From Helopsaltes ochotensis (taxonomy: Eukaryota > Chordata > Aves > Passeriformes > Locustellidae): a stretch of 64,000 nucleotides of DNA. The position numbers and the translations under genes were made by a program. Below the pieces are notes generated by a model, which was given only the letters and a program-made list of their open reading frames with translations, searched no databases and was not told the origin of the DNA. Of this stretch, positions 35,633-47,246 are shown in pieces; the stretch's first letter is position 1; the number at the start of each line of letters is the position of its first letter. The stretch spans positions 163,675 to 227,674 of the forward strand of contig VXBM01001232.1 of NCBI GenBank assembly GCA_013400155.1, read 5' to 3'.

Positions 35633-37831
35633 TGGAGCCTTCTGCCAGAGGCTCTGAGCGTTGCTCTGTGCCCTCCACAGCTCCTCTGGCGAGGCCGAGC
35701 TGTCCCGCTGCACTCGCTGCCTCATCCCTGCCAATGCTGAGCTTGACCCTCTTTATCCAGATGGCCCAAATCTTCCAAGCACCGAGGCTCCTGCAGTTTT
35801 CCAGGAAAATGCCCAGTGGTCTCATTATATCCAAACCCTCCTCCTCCACCGAGCCCATCTAATTCACTCCTTCCACACTGCCTGTGTGAAAATCAGGGAG
35901 AGGAGGGAGCAGGAGGGAAAGGTGGGGGGGATTTAATCTATCCAGGGGCTTGATTTCTTCAAGTTTTGAAACCTAGAATATGAATGTGTTTATTTTTAAA
36001 TCGAAATTCAAACTAATTATTAGCAGGAGGCTTTCAAGTCAAATGTAGGTCATGCAATGTGATGGGGCTTAAATAGCAATTGTTTCAGCTTCAGGAAGCA
36101 CAGAAGTAATGGATACTCAGGAGTTGTCCGGTTTGGTTAAGCACTTGTAACACAAAATTGGGCACCTTTCTGACTTCAGCCTGGCCACTCTCTTCTCTGG
36201 CACCCAAGGAGTCCTGGACTGGAATCATGGAGTGGCCACTCCACCATCCAGCAAAGGTTATGCAGAGCCCTCAGTGCAGAGGGGTGAAACACAGCCCACT
36301 GCATGCCCAACTCACCTCAGAGCATGAGCTGGACCTGATAATTCCAATATTTAAAGATGATAATTAAAATTATTTAAATGAGAACGTCAAGACCAGGAGT
36401 TTGGGGTGTACACTTCATGCTATTCCTTCCAACAGAGGTGGGGGAATAGTGAGACCTCCCCTTCCCTGCATCTCAACCATCAGAACTGACTTAACCCACT
36501 GCACAAATGAACCAATCTTTTCACCCATTTCTGCTCTAAGAAAAGCCTTGAAAATAACAAAATTCTGGGATGTCAAGAGCTGTGAATCCTCAGCAGCTTT
36601 TCCCCAGTGCCAGGTGCTTGTGGGCAGCAAATATCGAAGCCAAAGCCTGGGAAAGCAAAAACGCGGCATTTACACATAAGAAAATGTTTGGCAGCAAGAA
36701 AATCTTGGTGCTACACCCGGCCTGGAAGGAGCAGGAGCAGGAGGGAGCTTCTCCACGCCAGCCCAAGGTGCCTGAGACAGCTCAGAGCAAACGTAACCTA
36801 CTTGCAGTCAACCGCGATCAAGGCGAAACAGAAAAAGCAGCCAATTAAAAACACAGAATGATTCCAAACAACAAAGAAACCCGTGGACATTGTTTGATCA
36901 CTCGTTTTCTGCGCGAGAAGAAAGAAACAGCAAAAAAATAGAGGCTAAAAATAGGCTGGGTGCTGTGAGCCAGATCCCCAGCCCAGCAAAGGCACCGGGG
37001 AGTTATGCAGCTTTACCCGTCATTGTTGCCAAGTTCTGAGCTCTATTCAAACTTGCAAAACGTTTTCTTTCCCTGCAAAAAAAAAAAAAAAAAAATACAA
37101 GAATCTCCCCCCACCCTCCCCATCTTGCAGCTCATCTCTCCTAAAGCAGCTCACATGATGATGATCAAAAATAAGCCCTCCAAGCCTAAGCTCACTAACA
37201 TTCATTTCTCTCCTGCTAATGCTGGTCTTCTTACTGTTAATCCTTAAATATATCCTTAAATAAGAATGACAGTACCTGAAGCACCTAACAACCCTGTATC
37301 ATAAACAGAGACAGCCTCTGCATTCCTAATTTAGTTTGCCACAGAAGAGCTGACACTAATCCCAGATCCCGAGTCCCGGCTATCTCACACGTAAATGCCA
37401 TCGCCTTGCTCACCTTGACATTACAGAGCAGCCTGAACTTTTCTTGTCCTGCTCAACTTTCAGCTGCTTGTTTGTTTTCTTCCCCTTGTTTTGTACAAAA
37501 GCTGACCCGTGTCAAGCTCAGCCTCTGGGGCTGGGGATTAAGGGGAAGTGTCACCTTCACCCCGTGTGGCTCATTGCTGCAGGGACACCGAGCCACGAGT
37601 GACACTGGGAGCAGGAGACTGCGGATGGAATCTGCATCAGGCACAACCTGCAGTGAGAGTGCCCAAATCTCCTGGTGAGAGCTCACAGTGACAGAAAAGA
37701 GAGCAGTGGGTAACAGGCAAGGGAATGGAGATGACCACGTTGGCTCACTGCACCAAAAATCACCAGTTCTGGCAATTTCTACGTCTAAGGCTCCAGTTTT
37801 CAAAGGGCTCCAGACCATCACTGAGAATCAG
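35633..37831. other. Intronic sequence right of gap 1
   Basis: AT-rich and non-coding, with an A-run at 37077-37095. About 35940-36110 and 37130-37330 have the repeat-free, TAAT-containing texture of conserved elements but no firm motif. Confidence 0.5.
37077..37095 (+). repeat. A19 homopolymer
   Basis: Nineteen consecutive A. Confidence 0.9.
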
Positions 37832-38012
37832 GCACAGAATCGCAGAAACCCAAAATGGTTTGGGTTGGAAGGGACTTGAAAGCCCATCTCATTTCAACCC
37901 CCTCAACACCTTCCACCAGCCTGGGTTGCTCCAAGCCCCATCCAGCCTGGCCTTGAGCAGTTCCAGGGATGGTGCAGCCACAGCTCCTCTGGACAACCTC
38001 TGCTAGTGCCTC
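37832..38012 (-). mobile_element. CR1 3'-end fragment
   Basis: CACAGAATCGCAGAAACCC then ATGGTTTGGGTTGGAAGGG and CCAGCCTGGCCTTGAGCAG show an antisense CR1 tail. Confidence 0.9.
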
Positions 38013-38937
38013 CTACACAGCCCGGGTGTAAATGGGATTGCTCCCACAATAGCAGGGACCTGGGTAAATGTGTGCACTTAGGAGGCAGGAAAAAGGCATT
38101 TGACATTTTGCAGGGACTCCAGAAAGAAAGGAGAGCGAAGCTTTACAAAGCAGAGCTCGCCCATCATTCCTCGGTGGATTTTCATATCTCTCCAAAAAGG
38201 CAATCTGGAAACAAAAGGCTACGAGGGACTGCAGCTGGCTCCCACAGAGCAGGCACCAAACCCAGCCACTCCATGTGATCTTTAACAGGGAAAACACAGA
38301 GGAGGGAGGATTTCAGCAAATTGCAGCAAGGAATTAACTCTACATCAATTTGGGGGCTTGTAGAGTAATTTCCCCCCTCAGCATGAGGGCGAGAGCACGC
38401 TGCAGCTGCAAGCCAGCCACGAGCCAGGGACAAGAAATACCACCAGAGCAGCAAGGAGAAGCATCAGGTGCCAACAATAAGCCAGGCACAAGCCCTAAAG
38501 TTTATTGCAAGCCCCCATGGACCCAGGAGGGCATCGTGGGCCAGCTCCAAGCTGGTGATGGGAAGGTGCCAAAGCCCATCATCCTGTCAGAGCTGTCAGC
38601 TGGCAGGGGCTGCTGTGGCATGCCGGGGCTGGTGGCCCCGTGCCACGGCCAGGGGACAGGCAGCCTCCCTCTGCAAAGCATCTGCTGTGGTCGGAATAAT
38701 GAGTCAGAGCAAGGGCTTTGCTGCAGCTTTCTGCAGATTTGCATTGCATGAGCTCTGGGCATCCCAGAGCCAGGCGGAGGGACGGGGCTTCGCAGCCCAA
38801 ATTGGCTCTGCTGTGCTTCAGCGCACTGGCCCACACTGCTGGGAGCACCTGGGGTGGGTGTGTGCCAGGGGCTGGGCACTCTGACACCCAGAGGGTGGTC
38901 GGGCACTGAACAGGCTCCCCAGGGACCTGCTCACAGC
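38013..38937. other. Intronic sequence, no gene seen
   Basis: Unique, moderately GC-rich DNA with nothing recognisable. Confidence 0.5.
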
Positions 38938-39088
38938 CCCGAGCCTGACAGAGCTCGGGAAGTGTCTGGACAGCACTCTCAGGCAGGGTGTGGCTCTTGG
39001 GGATGCGCCTGAGCAGGGACACGAGTTGGACTCGGTGATCCCCATGGGCCCCTTCCAGCTGAGCAGATTCCGGGATTCTGTGATCCTG
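38938..39088 (+). mobile_element. CR1 3'-end fragment
   Basis: CCTGACAGAGCTCGGGAAG through GAGTTGGACTCGGTGATCC to GGGATTCTGTGATCC is a sense CR1 end, similar to 18255-18425. Confidence 0.85.
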
Positions 39089-41019
39089 CGTGCTCGCTGC
39101 TGAGTGCTGGGGAGCATCCGGGATCCCTGCCGGCCTCCAAGCTCTCCCCACCCACTCCTCATACAAATAGGGACGACACCAGCACGTCTGGAATGGCAGA
39201 ACAGGCCTTGGCACTTCTTTGCCTCTAAGCCTGGCTTGGATTTTCATGCCATGGCAAAACCAGAAGGATAACACCTGCCTTGCCCCTGGGTCACTGGAGG
39301 GAAGGGGGGTCACACAGTGCTCAGAGCATGAAGTCTTCCAGCCCAGAAACTCTCAGATTGAGAGACAGACGGATGCCCCCGAGGCTTACACACCTCTGCA
39401 GCACAGGACAAGCATGCTCCAGAGGGCGGGTGCAGCCACAGAGCAGAGCCACAGGTTTCCAGGTTTGATTCCTATCACTGAGATAAGCAGCAGCTGCAGG
39501 CTGGGAGCAGGTTCAGCTTTCAGGCTTTTGCTCAGAGCTGGGATTTTGCTTTGGGCTCATCCTCAGCCAAGAGTGAAGTGGAACAAAATCACTACAAGAA
39601 AGCATTTGGCGTCTCTGTTTCTCTGGACAAGGTCTGGTTCCCCCCTCGCACACTCCGGTGGCTTTGGAAAACAAAATCCTGCTCCTTCTGTGTGCCGGAT
39701 CCCACATGGAAATGGGAACTGGCAAAGGGCTCCAGCTCTGACCAGCCATTTCTGCTGGAGGAAGGACACCCAGATCTCAGTGTGTCTGTGCTGTGGACAG
39801 TTTATATCCCACTTAAAGGCTCTGAGGAGGGAACTGGGGGACTGTGTTTGGCTTCTGCTGGCCCTGCTTTCATCCTTGGATGGAGCGTGCGGAGCTTTGT
39901 TCTATGCAATAACACACGAGGACATTTCCTGGTGCTGCCAGACTTTACAATATGACCAAGTATTCCATAACCTTTCTTATTCTCCTTTTAAGCCCCAGCC
40001 CTCACTCATTATCATTATATAAGAAACCCTTGGAGCTCCTCATTCTTCCCATTCAAAAATATATAAATCCACATGAAAAAAAAAAAAAAACCAACCCAAA
40101 TCAAACAAAAAACGACCCAACAAAGCAACAATGAAATGCTTCAGAAATCATCTCCTCTTGTCAAGCGCACGGTTTGAAAAGCAAGGCTCTGGATTTGGAA
40201 TCCTTAAGCTCTGCCATGCTTACTCTGCACTGCACAGGAGCCCCTAAGAACGTCTCTCTGGCTCCTTCCTGTCTTTAATCTGCCTCAGCAGGCACAATAA
40301 ACAACTACAAATGGAATAAAAATATTGGAAAAGGGGGCTGGGGAGGACAGGAGAGGAGATGCTGTAATGTAGAGAAGACCTGAGAATACTGGCAAAGGCT
40401 TTTAAGAGCCATACATGCTAATTATGGTGTTAAAAACCTGTCAGTCGAAGGGCTGGATATTAAATGGAATTGGCTTGAGATGACAGGGCTGAACTGGATT
40501 TTAAAAAAAAATATTTATTAAAATGCTCTGGATACAAATTAATGTTCTTAGTTCAAAATGCATTATTGTCTCTCTGGCTTTGATCTGCAGAGCACTTTGA
40601 GCGATGAATGGGAGAGGTTGTCAAAGTTCCCTCTGCACCACTCTCCAAGTGAGTCCACAGCCCTCGCTGGGAGGCTGCTTTACAATCCCCTCCAGCAATA
40701 TCTTTCCTTACATCCTCAGGAAGATCTGCACCAGCAAGGCCATGCCCCTTGTCCTGGGGTGAACTGTCTGGGAGCAAGCACCAGCACCTGGACGGGGCAG
40801 TTGGCCAAGGTGTGGGAAGGATGGAAAGCTCGCTGAAGTCAGGGATGAGGCTGCTGGCAAACTCGGGATTTAAGAGCCAGGAATGAGAGAAGTATCACTA
40901 GGAAGGACCCAGCTCTCACCTCCCTTTGACTGCAAGTGGCCACTTGGTCTATGCACTCCAGTCTGATGGAAAATAACTGCCCTATTGAGTCATTGGGAAT
41001 CTATTTGTCCTTGTCAATA
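39089..41019. other. Intronic sequence, no gene seen
   Basis: Includes A-rich runs at 40076-40090 and 40502-40514. The 267-codon open stretch at 39219-40022 has no domain signal and ends in AT-rich DNA; it is treated as chance. Confidence 0.5.
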
Positions 41020-41288
41020 GGGCAAGGGGGAAATGGGTTAAATTGAAAGAGAATAGGCTTAGATTGGCTATTACAAGGAATTCTTCCCTGTCAGATTGGT
41101 GAGGCTCCAGTACAGGGTGCCCAGAGAGGCTGTGGCTGCCCCTGGATCCCTGGAAGTGTCCGAGGCCAGGTTCAACAGGGCTTGGAGTAGCCTGGGATAG
41201 TGGAAAGTGTCCCTGCCCATGGCAGGGGGTGGAAAGAGATGACTTTTAAGATCCCTCCCAACTCAAACGATTCTGTGATTCTATGATT
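41020..41288 (+). mobile_element. CR1 3'-end fragment
   Basis: One of the best preserved copies: GGCTTAGATTGGCTATTAC, GTGCCCAGAGAGGCTGTGG, CCATGGCAGGGGGTGGAAAG, ending GATTCTGTGATTCTATGATT, the canonical avian CR1 octamer tail. Confidence 0.93.
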
Positions 41289-41509
41289 AGGAAATCAGAG
41301 GCTGAGGGGTGTGGCCCATCCCCAAATCCGTGGGATGAAGAGAGAAGGAGCAGCAGCACTGCACTTCCCTTCCAGCAGCCCGGAGGAGGAGGCGGGAACC
41401 CCGTGCTGATGTGCAGGGCGCTCCAGCTCCAGCTGTGCACAGGGATCCCTTCCTAATGACAAACCCCCTCCAGTGCTAACCCAGGAATGCATTTCTGGGC
41501 CAGCCCATC

Positions 41510-41854
41510 TGTCGCTGTTGAGCACAGCAAAAAAGACACAGGTACTTTGAAGGTGAAAGAGCAAAAGAGAGGGCTTGACCTTTAATCTTCTCTATTATAT
41601 AGTTTTCAGATCTATGCTAAGGATTGTTAGATGGTGTTGCCACCTCTCCAATCCCATTGGTCAAACTGATAGTTTATCAAGGGTTCTTTCACCAAGAAAG
41701 TATGTGATCATTTACAACAATTTCCCAAAGTATTTTTATCTATTGATAACGCCCGTGTGAGAAAGAAGCGAGAACTATGAAAAACATTGAGAACTCTGAC
41801 TCCATATTAGAAACTGAGAAACACATCAGAAAGGCTGCAAAAGTCAGGGCAACA
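41510..41854 (-). mobile_element. Solo LTR, ~340-bp subfamily
   Basis: Plus-strand ends TGTCGCTGTTG and AGGGCAACA with a perfect duplication CCCATC (41504-41509 and 41855-41860). The NTM-sense strand has TATATAA (41595-41601) and the variant ATTAAA (41581-41586). Confidence 0.95.
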
Positions 41855-42072
41855 CCCATCCCACACCATGCCCGAGAATCATATTCCTTGTGGCCAGGGA
41901 ATCTCTCTCCCCTTTCCAGCTCACCCACCCCATGCAAACTCACCCACTGCCTCCAGCAGCCACCGCTGGCCACGCGCTTTGGCTCCCCGCAGAGTTCACT
42001 CCACTTCCCTCCCAGGTCACCTCCTTCCCTCCCACTTTATCTCTCCTCAGTTTTTATTTTCTAATATTATTA

Positions 42073-42088
42073 TTTTTTTTTTTTTTTT
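42073..42088 (+). repeat. T16 homopolymer
   Basis: Sixteen T adjoining an ATTATTAT stretch. Confidence 0.9.
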
Positions 42089-42089
42089 C

Positions 42090-42440
42090 AACAATGTCTG
42101 TACAATTTCGCTCTCGATAACGCGCGAGTTAATTAAGCCGTGATCTCCCGGAGACAGGTTGCTACAAGGAGATAAGCAGCGGCTCCTGTTCGCCATAAAC
42201 AGCTGTGCTCCTCTCCAGCTTCTGGGGATTTGCTGCTTTTTGTACGGAAGACAAAACAATCATTGCCAATTAAACCTGGACATCGTTTCTTTCCCCATCA
42301 TCGGTGAGTCTCTTGACGTCACCTTTCCCCGCGATCCTCGCAGAGGAGCGAGGGTGCAGCGCTGTAAAGTGAGACTTCGGGGAAATTAATACCTGAGAGT
42401 TGTAATAGGCCAGATAACGGCGTGAATTCAACGCAGGGCA
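42090..42440. promoter_or_regulatory. Candidate conserved regulatory block with a CRE
   Basis: TGACGTCA (42314-42321) is the perfect cAMP-response palindrome recognised by CREB/ATF. Around it are CGATAACGCGCGAG, AGTTAATTAAGC and ATCATTGCCAATTAAACC. The block retains CpGs and has no repeat. Conservation cannot be tested here. Confidence 0.4.
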
Positions 42441-43560
42441 CAGCTTGAAGGACAAAAGACACTGCAGCTCCAGCAGAGTTGTGCTAACGGGGCCTTGGCG
42501 GGTGGGTGACACCAGGCCGATGGGTTTGCAAGGGTGCGGAGGGACGGATCTGGAATTTAAAAGGTCTCAACACACTGTAAGATATGGTCTCATGTGAAAA
42601 GAAGGGAATTCAGTGAATGAGACTGTGAAGCAGGATGCTGGAGAAAGGAAAAGCCTAAGCAAATTAAAGCAAGAACCAAAAAATTTTGCTGTGCTCGGTG
42701 TGGGAGATTTTTTTTTCTCAGCTCTTGACCTGGCCCTCCTCGCCCACTGCAGAACCAGTGATTTTTACCACTTTGGACTGATTTCGGCAAGAGGACAACA
42801 CCAAAACTCTGGGATGGAACCAGAACCGTGAAATGGGGACAACCACTTTGACACCACTCTGCACCCAAGGCTGGAGGACACTGAGATGCAGCAGTAAGGG
42901 GGGACCTGGGCGTGCACAGAGCTGCACAGGTGCCCCTGCCAGGGCAGGGCTGGATGCCAGACCAGAAAAATCATCAAAATGGCACAAACTGAGACTTTTT
43001 TTACTACTGGATGCTCAGTGACCTCCTCTGGGTCTGCTTGCTGTCAACACTGATGGGCTGCCTCCAGACTTATCTTGGAGCCTGGTTTCATTCCTTTACC
43101 CCTTCAAATCTGGTTTAAAGCTCTGCTGACTCCTGCACAGAGATCCTTTGAGGCAGGGGTACCCCACTGTGGAGGCCAAAACATCCCAAATTCTGCCTGT
43201 GACACCAGGCTCAGAGCCAGGTATTGATCTGCTGGCTCTTTCCATTCCTTCCCTCAGCATTCCCTCTGACTGGAAGGACACAGGAGAGCTCTGCTTGCGC
43301 TCCTGATTCCTTAACCAGTCATTCCAAGGCCACAAACTCTCTCTTGATTGCCCTTGGACTTCTTGCTGCAACTTCATTGCTGCCTATTACGAGTGACATG
43401 CCAGGAGTTGCTCATTAAACACAGTCACTCAGTCTTGGGGGGGAAAGGAGGTGGGGGAGTTCCCTTTTTATTCCCCTTGAATGTGGCTTTAATGATTTTA
43501 AATCCCTTCAACCCAATTACAGCTCTGTATCCTGATTAGGAACTGAGCTATTGTGCACTG

Positions 43561-43664
43561 GAGCCATTATCTGGCGGCCCATAGAAAAATTAGTACCTGG
43601 AGAGGCTGCACTGGGAAATAAATCTTTTCCTGACATTTTAGGACCAATTCTTGGCCAATTAGAG
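43561..43664 (+). repeat. Paired interspersed element, copy 1
   Basis: GAGCCATTATC, TTAGTACCTGGAGAGGCTGC, ATAAATCTTTT, TGACATTTTAGGACC and CCAATTAGAGCAC occur in the same order as at 48024-48128. The element is about 105 bp and matches no avian repeat I recognise. Confidence 0.7.
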
Positions 43665-44414
43665 CACACTTTGCCATGTAGGTAATGTGTATCCAAACTG
43701 CTCTCCCTGCTGAAAAGGGCAAGCAGAGAACAAGTGTAATCCATGCAAAAGAGGAGGAAAAATCACCAGCTGCCAACAAACTCCCCGGTGCCTCCCGAGA
43801 AGTTGTGTGCCCTCTGCAGACTCCACCTGACCCCAAAGCCACGGGGCATGGAGCAAAAGGAGCTGCTGCTCTTTGTGCCACCAGCCCCATCCCACTCCTC
43901 TCCTGCTGCCTGTCCCCTCCCAGAGCCCTGGGCACCAACAGCAGGCCCTGAGCTGCAGGTGTGGGTGGGTGCAGAAGGATGGGTGCAAAGCCAAAGAAGG
44001 GGGACCTGGGTAGGGGTGGGCATGTCCCAGCAGGGCCCTGAGGCATTTCTCTCTGCAGTGGTCAAGGTTTTGACCGTCCTGACAATGAGGACACGTCCAG
44101 TGGAGCTGAGAGGCTTTTCACCAGCTGTGCAGAGACTGATGATGGCTCCAGGACATCCCAGAAGGGACAGGAAAGACCTCAGGTGGTTCTGAGGAGATTT
44201 ATGTCCAAGCTAGGGTGGCATGGACCAGAAACCTGCTCCACCAGCCCCAGCCCTGCAGCAAGAAATGCAGCCCTCATTGCACACAGGACATGGACAAGGC
44301 GGGCAGACAAGGAGGACATTGAGGGAAATACAACTTTCCTGGAGGAAGCTCCTTCTAAGCCATTTGTCCTTTGCTAGCACTTGTTCAGTTGGTTTTGCAC
44401 CTCTCTGTCCCCTC

Positions 44415-44741
44415 TGTCACTGTTGGGCACTGAAAGAACACACGGACTCTGTCTACTTTCCAAGACATGAAAGAAGAGGGAAGTTTTATTTTTGACTCCA
44501 CTTATAGACTATTTCTACCCAGACCGTGGATTGGAGGAGAGTGTTGCTACCCCTCCAATCACACTGGCCAAACCAACAGTCCACCAATTGTTCCTTCCCG
44601 AAATGAGGAACATAAACAATCTTTCCTCTTTCATAAACATACTATCTATTTATAGCACTCGTGTGAGAAAGAACTAAGAACTATGAAGAACATCAAGAAA
44701 CTGTGAACAACATCAGAAAGGCTGCAAAGATCAGGGCAACA
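44415..44741 (-). mobile_element. Solo LTR, 326-bp subfamily
   Basis: Ends TGTCACTGTTGG and AGGGCAACA, flanked by a perfect CCCCTC duplication (44409-44414 and 44742-44747). The NTM-sense strand has TATAAG (44501-44506) and AATAAA (44485-44490). Confidence 0.95.
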
Positions 44742-44747
44742 CCCCTC

Positions 44748-45326
44748 CTCCTCCACCCCTCAGCTGGAGCTGTCCTAACAGAGATTCCCTAATTGCTGAA
44801 AGTTGCAAAGAACCACTCACTGAGGTGTCCCAGTCCATAACCAGTGCTGTGGACAACTCTCCCAGTTGTCCCCACGGCACAGCATGAGATGCTCCCATTG
44901 CCCCTGGTGCACTGGACGCACCAGGTCACCTGGCTCTCCCTCCTGCCATCCCTCTCCTCTGCAGTGTTTCCAGGGCAACAGGGAAAACAAGGACTTAAAC
45001 AAAACTGAACCCAAAAAAAAAGTAGAAGATGCCAAACCTAGCCCCTCCCAGCTGAACAGAGTCCAAACACCTGCCAAGGGATCTCAGACCAGTGCCAGAG
45101 GGCAGGTGAGCACCAGCCACAGCACTGCGGGATGCTTTGAGGATAGATCTTTGCTTCTGGAGTCAAAAATCCCAACCACATGGAGTGCTACAAGATCCCC
45201 AGAGCAGGTCTGGGAACCTCTCAGCCATGAGCACCCTCTGAGGCAGATCTTTGGCATCTTGGCAAGGTGGGAAAAGCCTGGCTCTACCTTACAGGTGAAT
45301 TTGCAAATAACCATTAGTCCTGACCC
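44748..45326. other. Intronic sequence between two LTRs
   Basis: About 580 bp of unique, non-coding sequence. The two flanking LTRs belong to different subfamilies and each has its own duplication, so this is not a proviral interior. Confidence 0.7.
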
Positions 45327-45332
45327 CCCCTC

Positions 45333-45622
45333 TGTTGTGATAGGAGACAGCAAAGGGACTGCACTCACGTGCTGAATCGTCCAAAGGCAAGAATGGATCT
45401 TTATTTACAAACCTCGACATTTTACAGAATTCCAAAGGTGACCAGGGATTGGAGGGTGAAGCTGCCACCTCTCCAACCACACTGGTCAGACCAACAGCCC
45501 ATCAACTCCTCCTCCACGAAAATATGAAAAACAACCCACTATTTACATTTGAGTGCGTGAGAAACTCCATTACAGAAAGGAAAACATCGAAGGCTGAATG
45601 ATTTGGGAACAGCAGGGCAGCA
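45333..45622 (-). mobile_element. Solo LTR, short subfamily
   Basis: Begins TGTTGTGATAGG and ends GGGCAGCA with a perfect CCCCTC duplication (45327-45332 and 45623-45628). AATAAA lies on the NTM-sense strand at 45400-45405. It pairs with 2965-3245. Confidence 0.95.
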
Positions 45623-45628
45623 CCCCTC

Positions 45629-46490
45629 CAGAAGAAAAGAAGAGAACAAAGAGCTGAGAGCACAGCAGAAATCTGGTGCCACCACGCTGGGACTGTTCCC
45701 ACCTCCCCCAGCCCAGAAACTGAGCTCAGCAAAGCCCCAAACCCCCAAAGTTTCCTACCACCTCCGACCACGAGACAGAACCTCGAGCTACAAAAGGCAG
45801 CTGAGCATTTTTGATGTATTTGCTCTTGGTTCTAGGGCGAGACCTCAGCGGGCAGCCCTGGCTGCCACCAGCACAGCGGTCCAGCTGTGCAGGCACTGAT
45901 GGCACAGCTGGACTCAGCCAGTCGCTCGGCAAATTAAACTGGTGCCTCGTGCTGCCTTTCAACACCTTCCCCGCCCCTCCCTCCCGGGGAGGCAGCGGGA
46001 GAAGGGATGGAGGGTCTGCGGTGCACCCAGGGAATGTGCACATCCAGGATGGATCGCGCCATCCCCGCCCCGGGGTCGAGTTAATGGCGCGTGGGCCTCT
46101 CCGTGCAACTTTTTGTCTATAAAAATACTAATGGCGAGCAGTTAAATTCATCCCTGGTGAGAAGATGATCATGGTTAATGGAATTAATGCAAGGTTTTAA
46201 TTTGCCTCTCGCTGCTCGGTCCTAGCAACTCCCCAGCCTCCAGCAGGAGCGCCAAGAAGGCGATGTTTGATCTCGCCTCCCCTGGCACTCGTGTGCTTCT
46301 CATCCTATTCACCATCTGGAGGTGGGAAAACCCATCAGGCCTCCCTGCTCTGCGGCAGGACTGACAATCAGGAGGCCTGGTGCTGCAAACCCCGGCTCAG
46401 TCTCACCTCCGGGGGTGCAGCAGCAGAGGCTCAGTTTGAGGACCTCAACATGTGGTCCAGCAGCTTCTGGGAAGGGACTGGGGTAAGGAG
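45629..46490. other. Intronic sequence with conserved-looking tail
   Basis: About 46070-46240 is AT-rich with TATAAAAATACTAATGG and TTAATGGAATTAATGC cores and may be conserved. The rest is unique. Confidence 0.45.
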
Positions 46491-46494
46491 ATGA

Positions 46495-46676
46495 TGCTTT
46501 TTCACACCACAAAGACACAGACTCTCCACAAAGCTGAAAGATTATTTTTTTAAAATTATTTTAGGGATGCTTTTCCCTTTTATAGTATTTTACACAGACC
46601 AATTTGATTGGTGAGACAAAGGCAAAGCTCTTCAATCACATTGGTCAAGTCAGCGGGCCATCAAAAGAAGCCCCTC
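46495..46676 (-). mobile_element. LTR-like sequence cut by gap 2
   Basis: The NTM-sense strand shows paired GATTGG/CCAAT-type motifs, then CTATAAAAGG and an A/T-rich polyadenylation-like tract, the same order as in the other LTRs but a different family. It runs into the N run, so length, duplication and any internal sequence are unknown. Confidence 0.55.
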
Positions 46677-47246
46677 NNNNNNNNNNNNNNNNNNNNNNNN
46701 NNNNNNNNNNNNNNNNNNNNNNNNNNNNNNNNNNNNNNNNNNNNNNNNNNNNNNNNNNNNNNNNNNNNNNNNNNNNNNNNNNNNNNNNNNNNNNNNNNNN
46801 NNNNNNNNNNNNNNNNNNNNNNNNNNNNNNNNNNNNNNNNNNNNNNNNNNNNNNNNNNNNNNNNNNNNNNNNNNNNNNNNNNNNNNNNNNNNNNNNNNNN
46901 NNNNNNNNNNNNNNNNNNNNNNNNNNNNNNNNNNNNNNNNNNNNNNNNNNNNNNNNNNNNNNNNNNNNNNNNNNNNNNNNNNNNNNNNNNNNNNNNNNNN
47001 NNNNNNNNNNNNNNNNNNNNNNNNNNNNNNNNNNNNNNNNNNNNNNNNNNNNNNNNNNNNNNNNNNNNNNNNNNNNNNNNNNNNNNNNNNNNNNNNNNNN
47101 NNNNNNNNNNNNNNNNNNNNNNNNNNNNNNNNNNNNNNNNNNNNNNNNNNNNNNNNNNNNNNNNNNNNNNNNNNNNNNNNNNNNNNNNNNNNNNNNNNNN
47201 NNNNNNNNNNNNNNNNNNNNNNNNNNNNNNNNNNNNNNNNNNNNNN
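46677..47246. other. Assembly gap 2 (N run)
   Basis: 570 N. It begins inside an LTR-like sequence, so a collapsed retroviral repeat is a plausible cause. Confidence 0.99.

Larger units (their letters stand above)
41861..44408. other. Intronic sequence with a conserved-looking block
   Basis: Contains a T-run (42073-42088), a candidate regulatory block (42090-42440) and the first copy of a paired 105-bp element (43561-43664). The rest is unique and non-coding. Confidence 0.5.

Noticed and set aside
34994..35862. Open stretches across gap 1
   Set aside because: Most residues are N-derived; no information.
44415..45622. A provirus bounded by the LTRs at 44415 and 45333
   Set aside because: The LTRs belong to different subfamilies, each has its own duplication, and the 0.6 kb between shows no retroviral genes.
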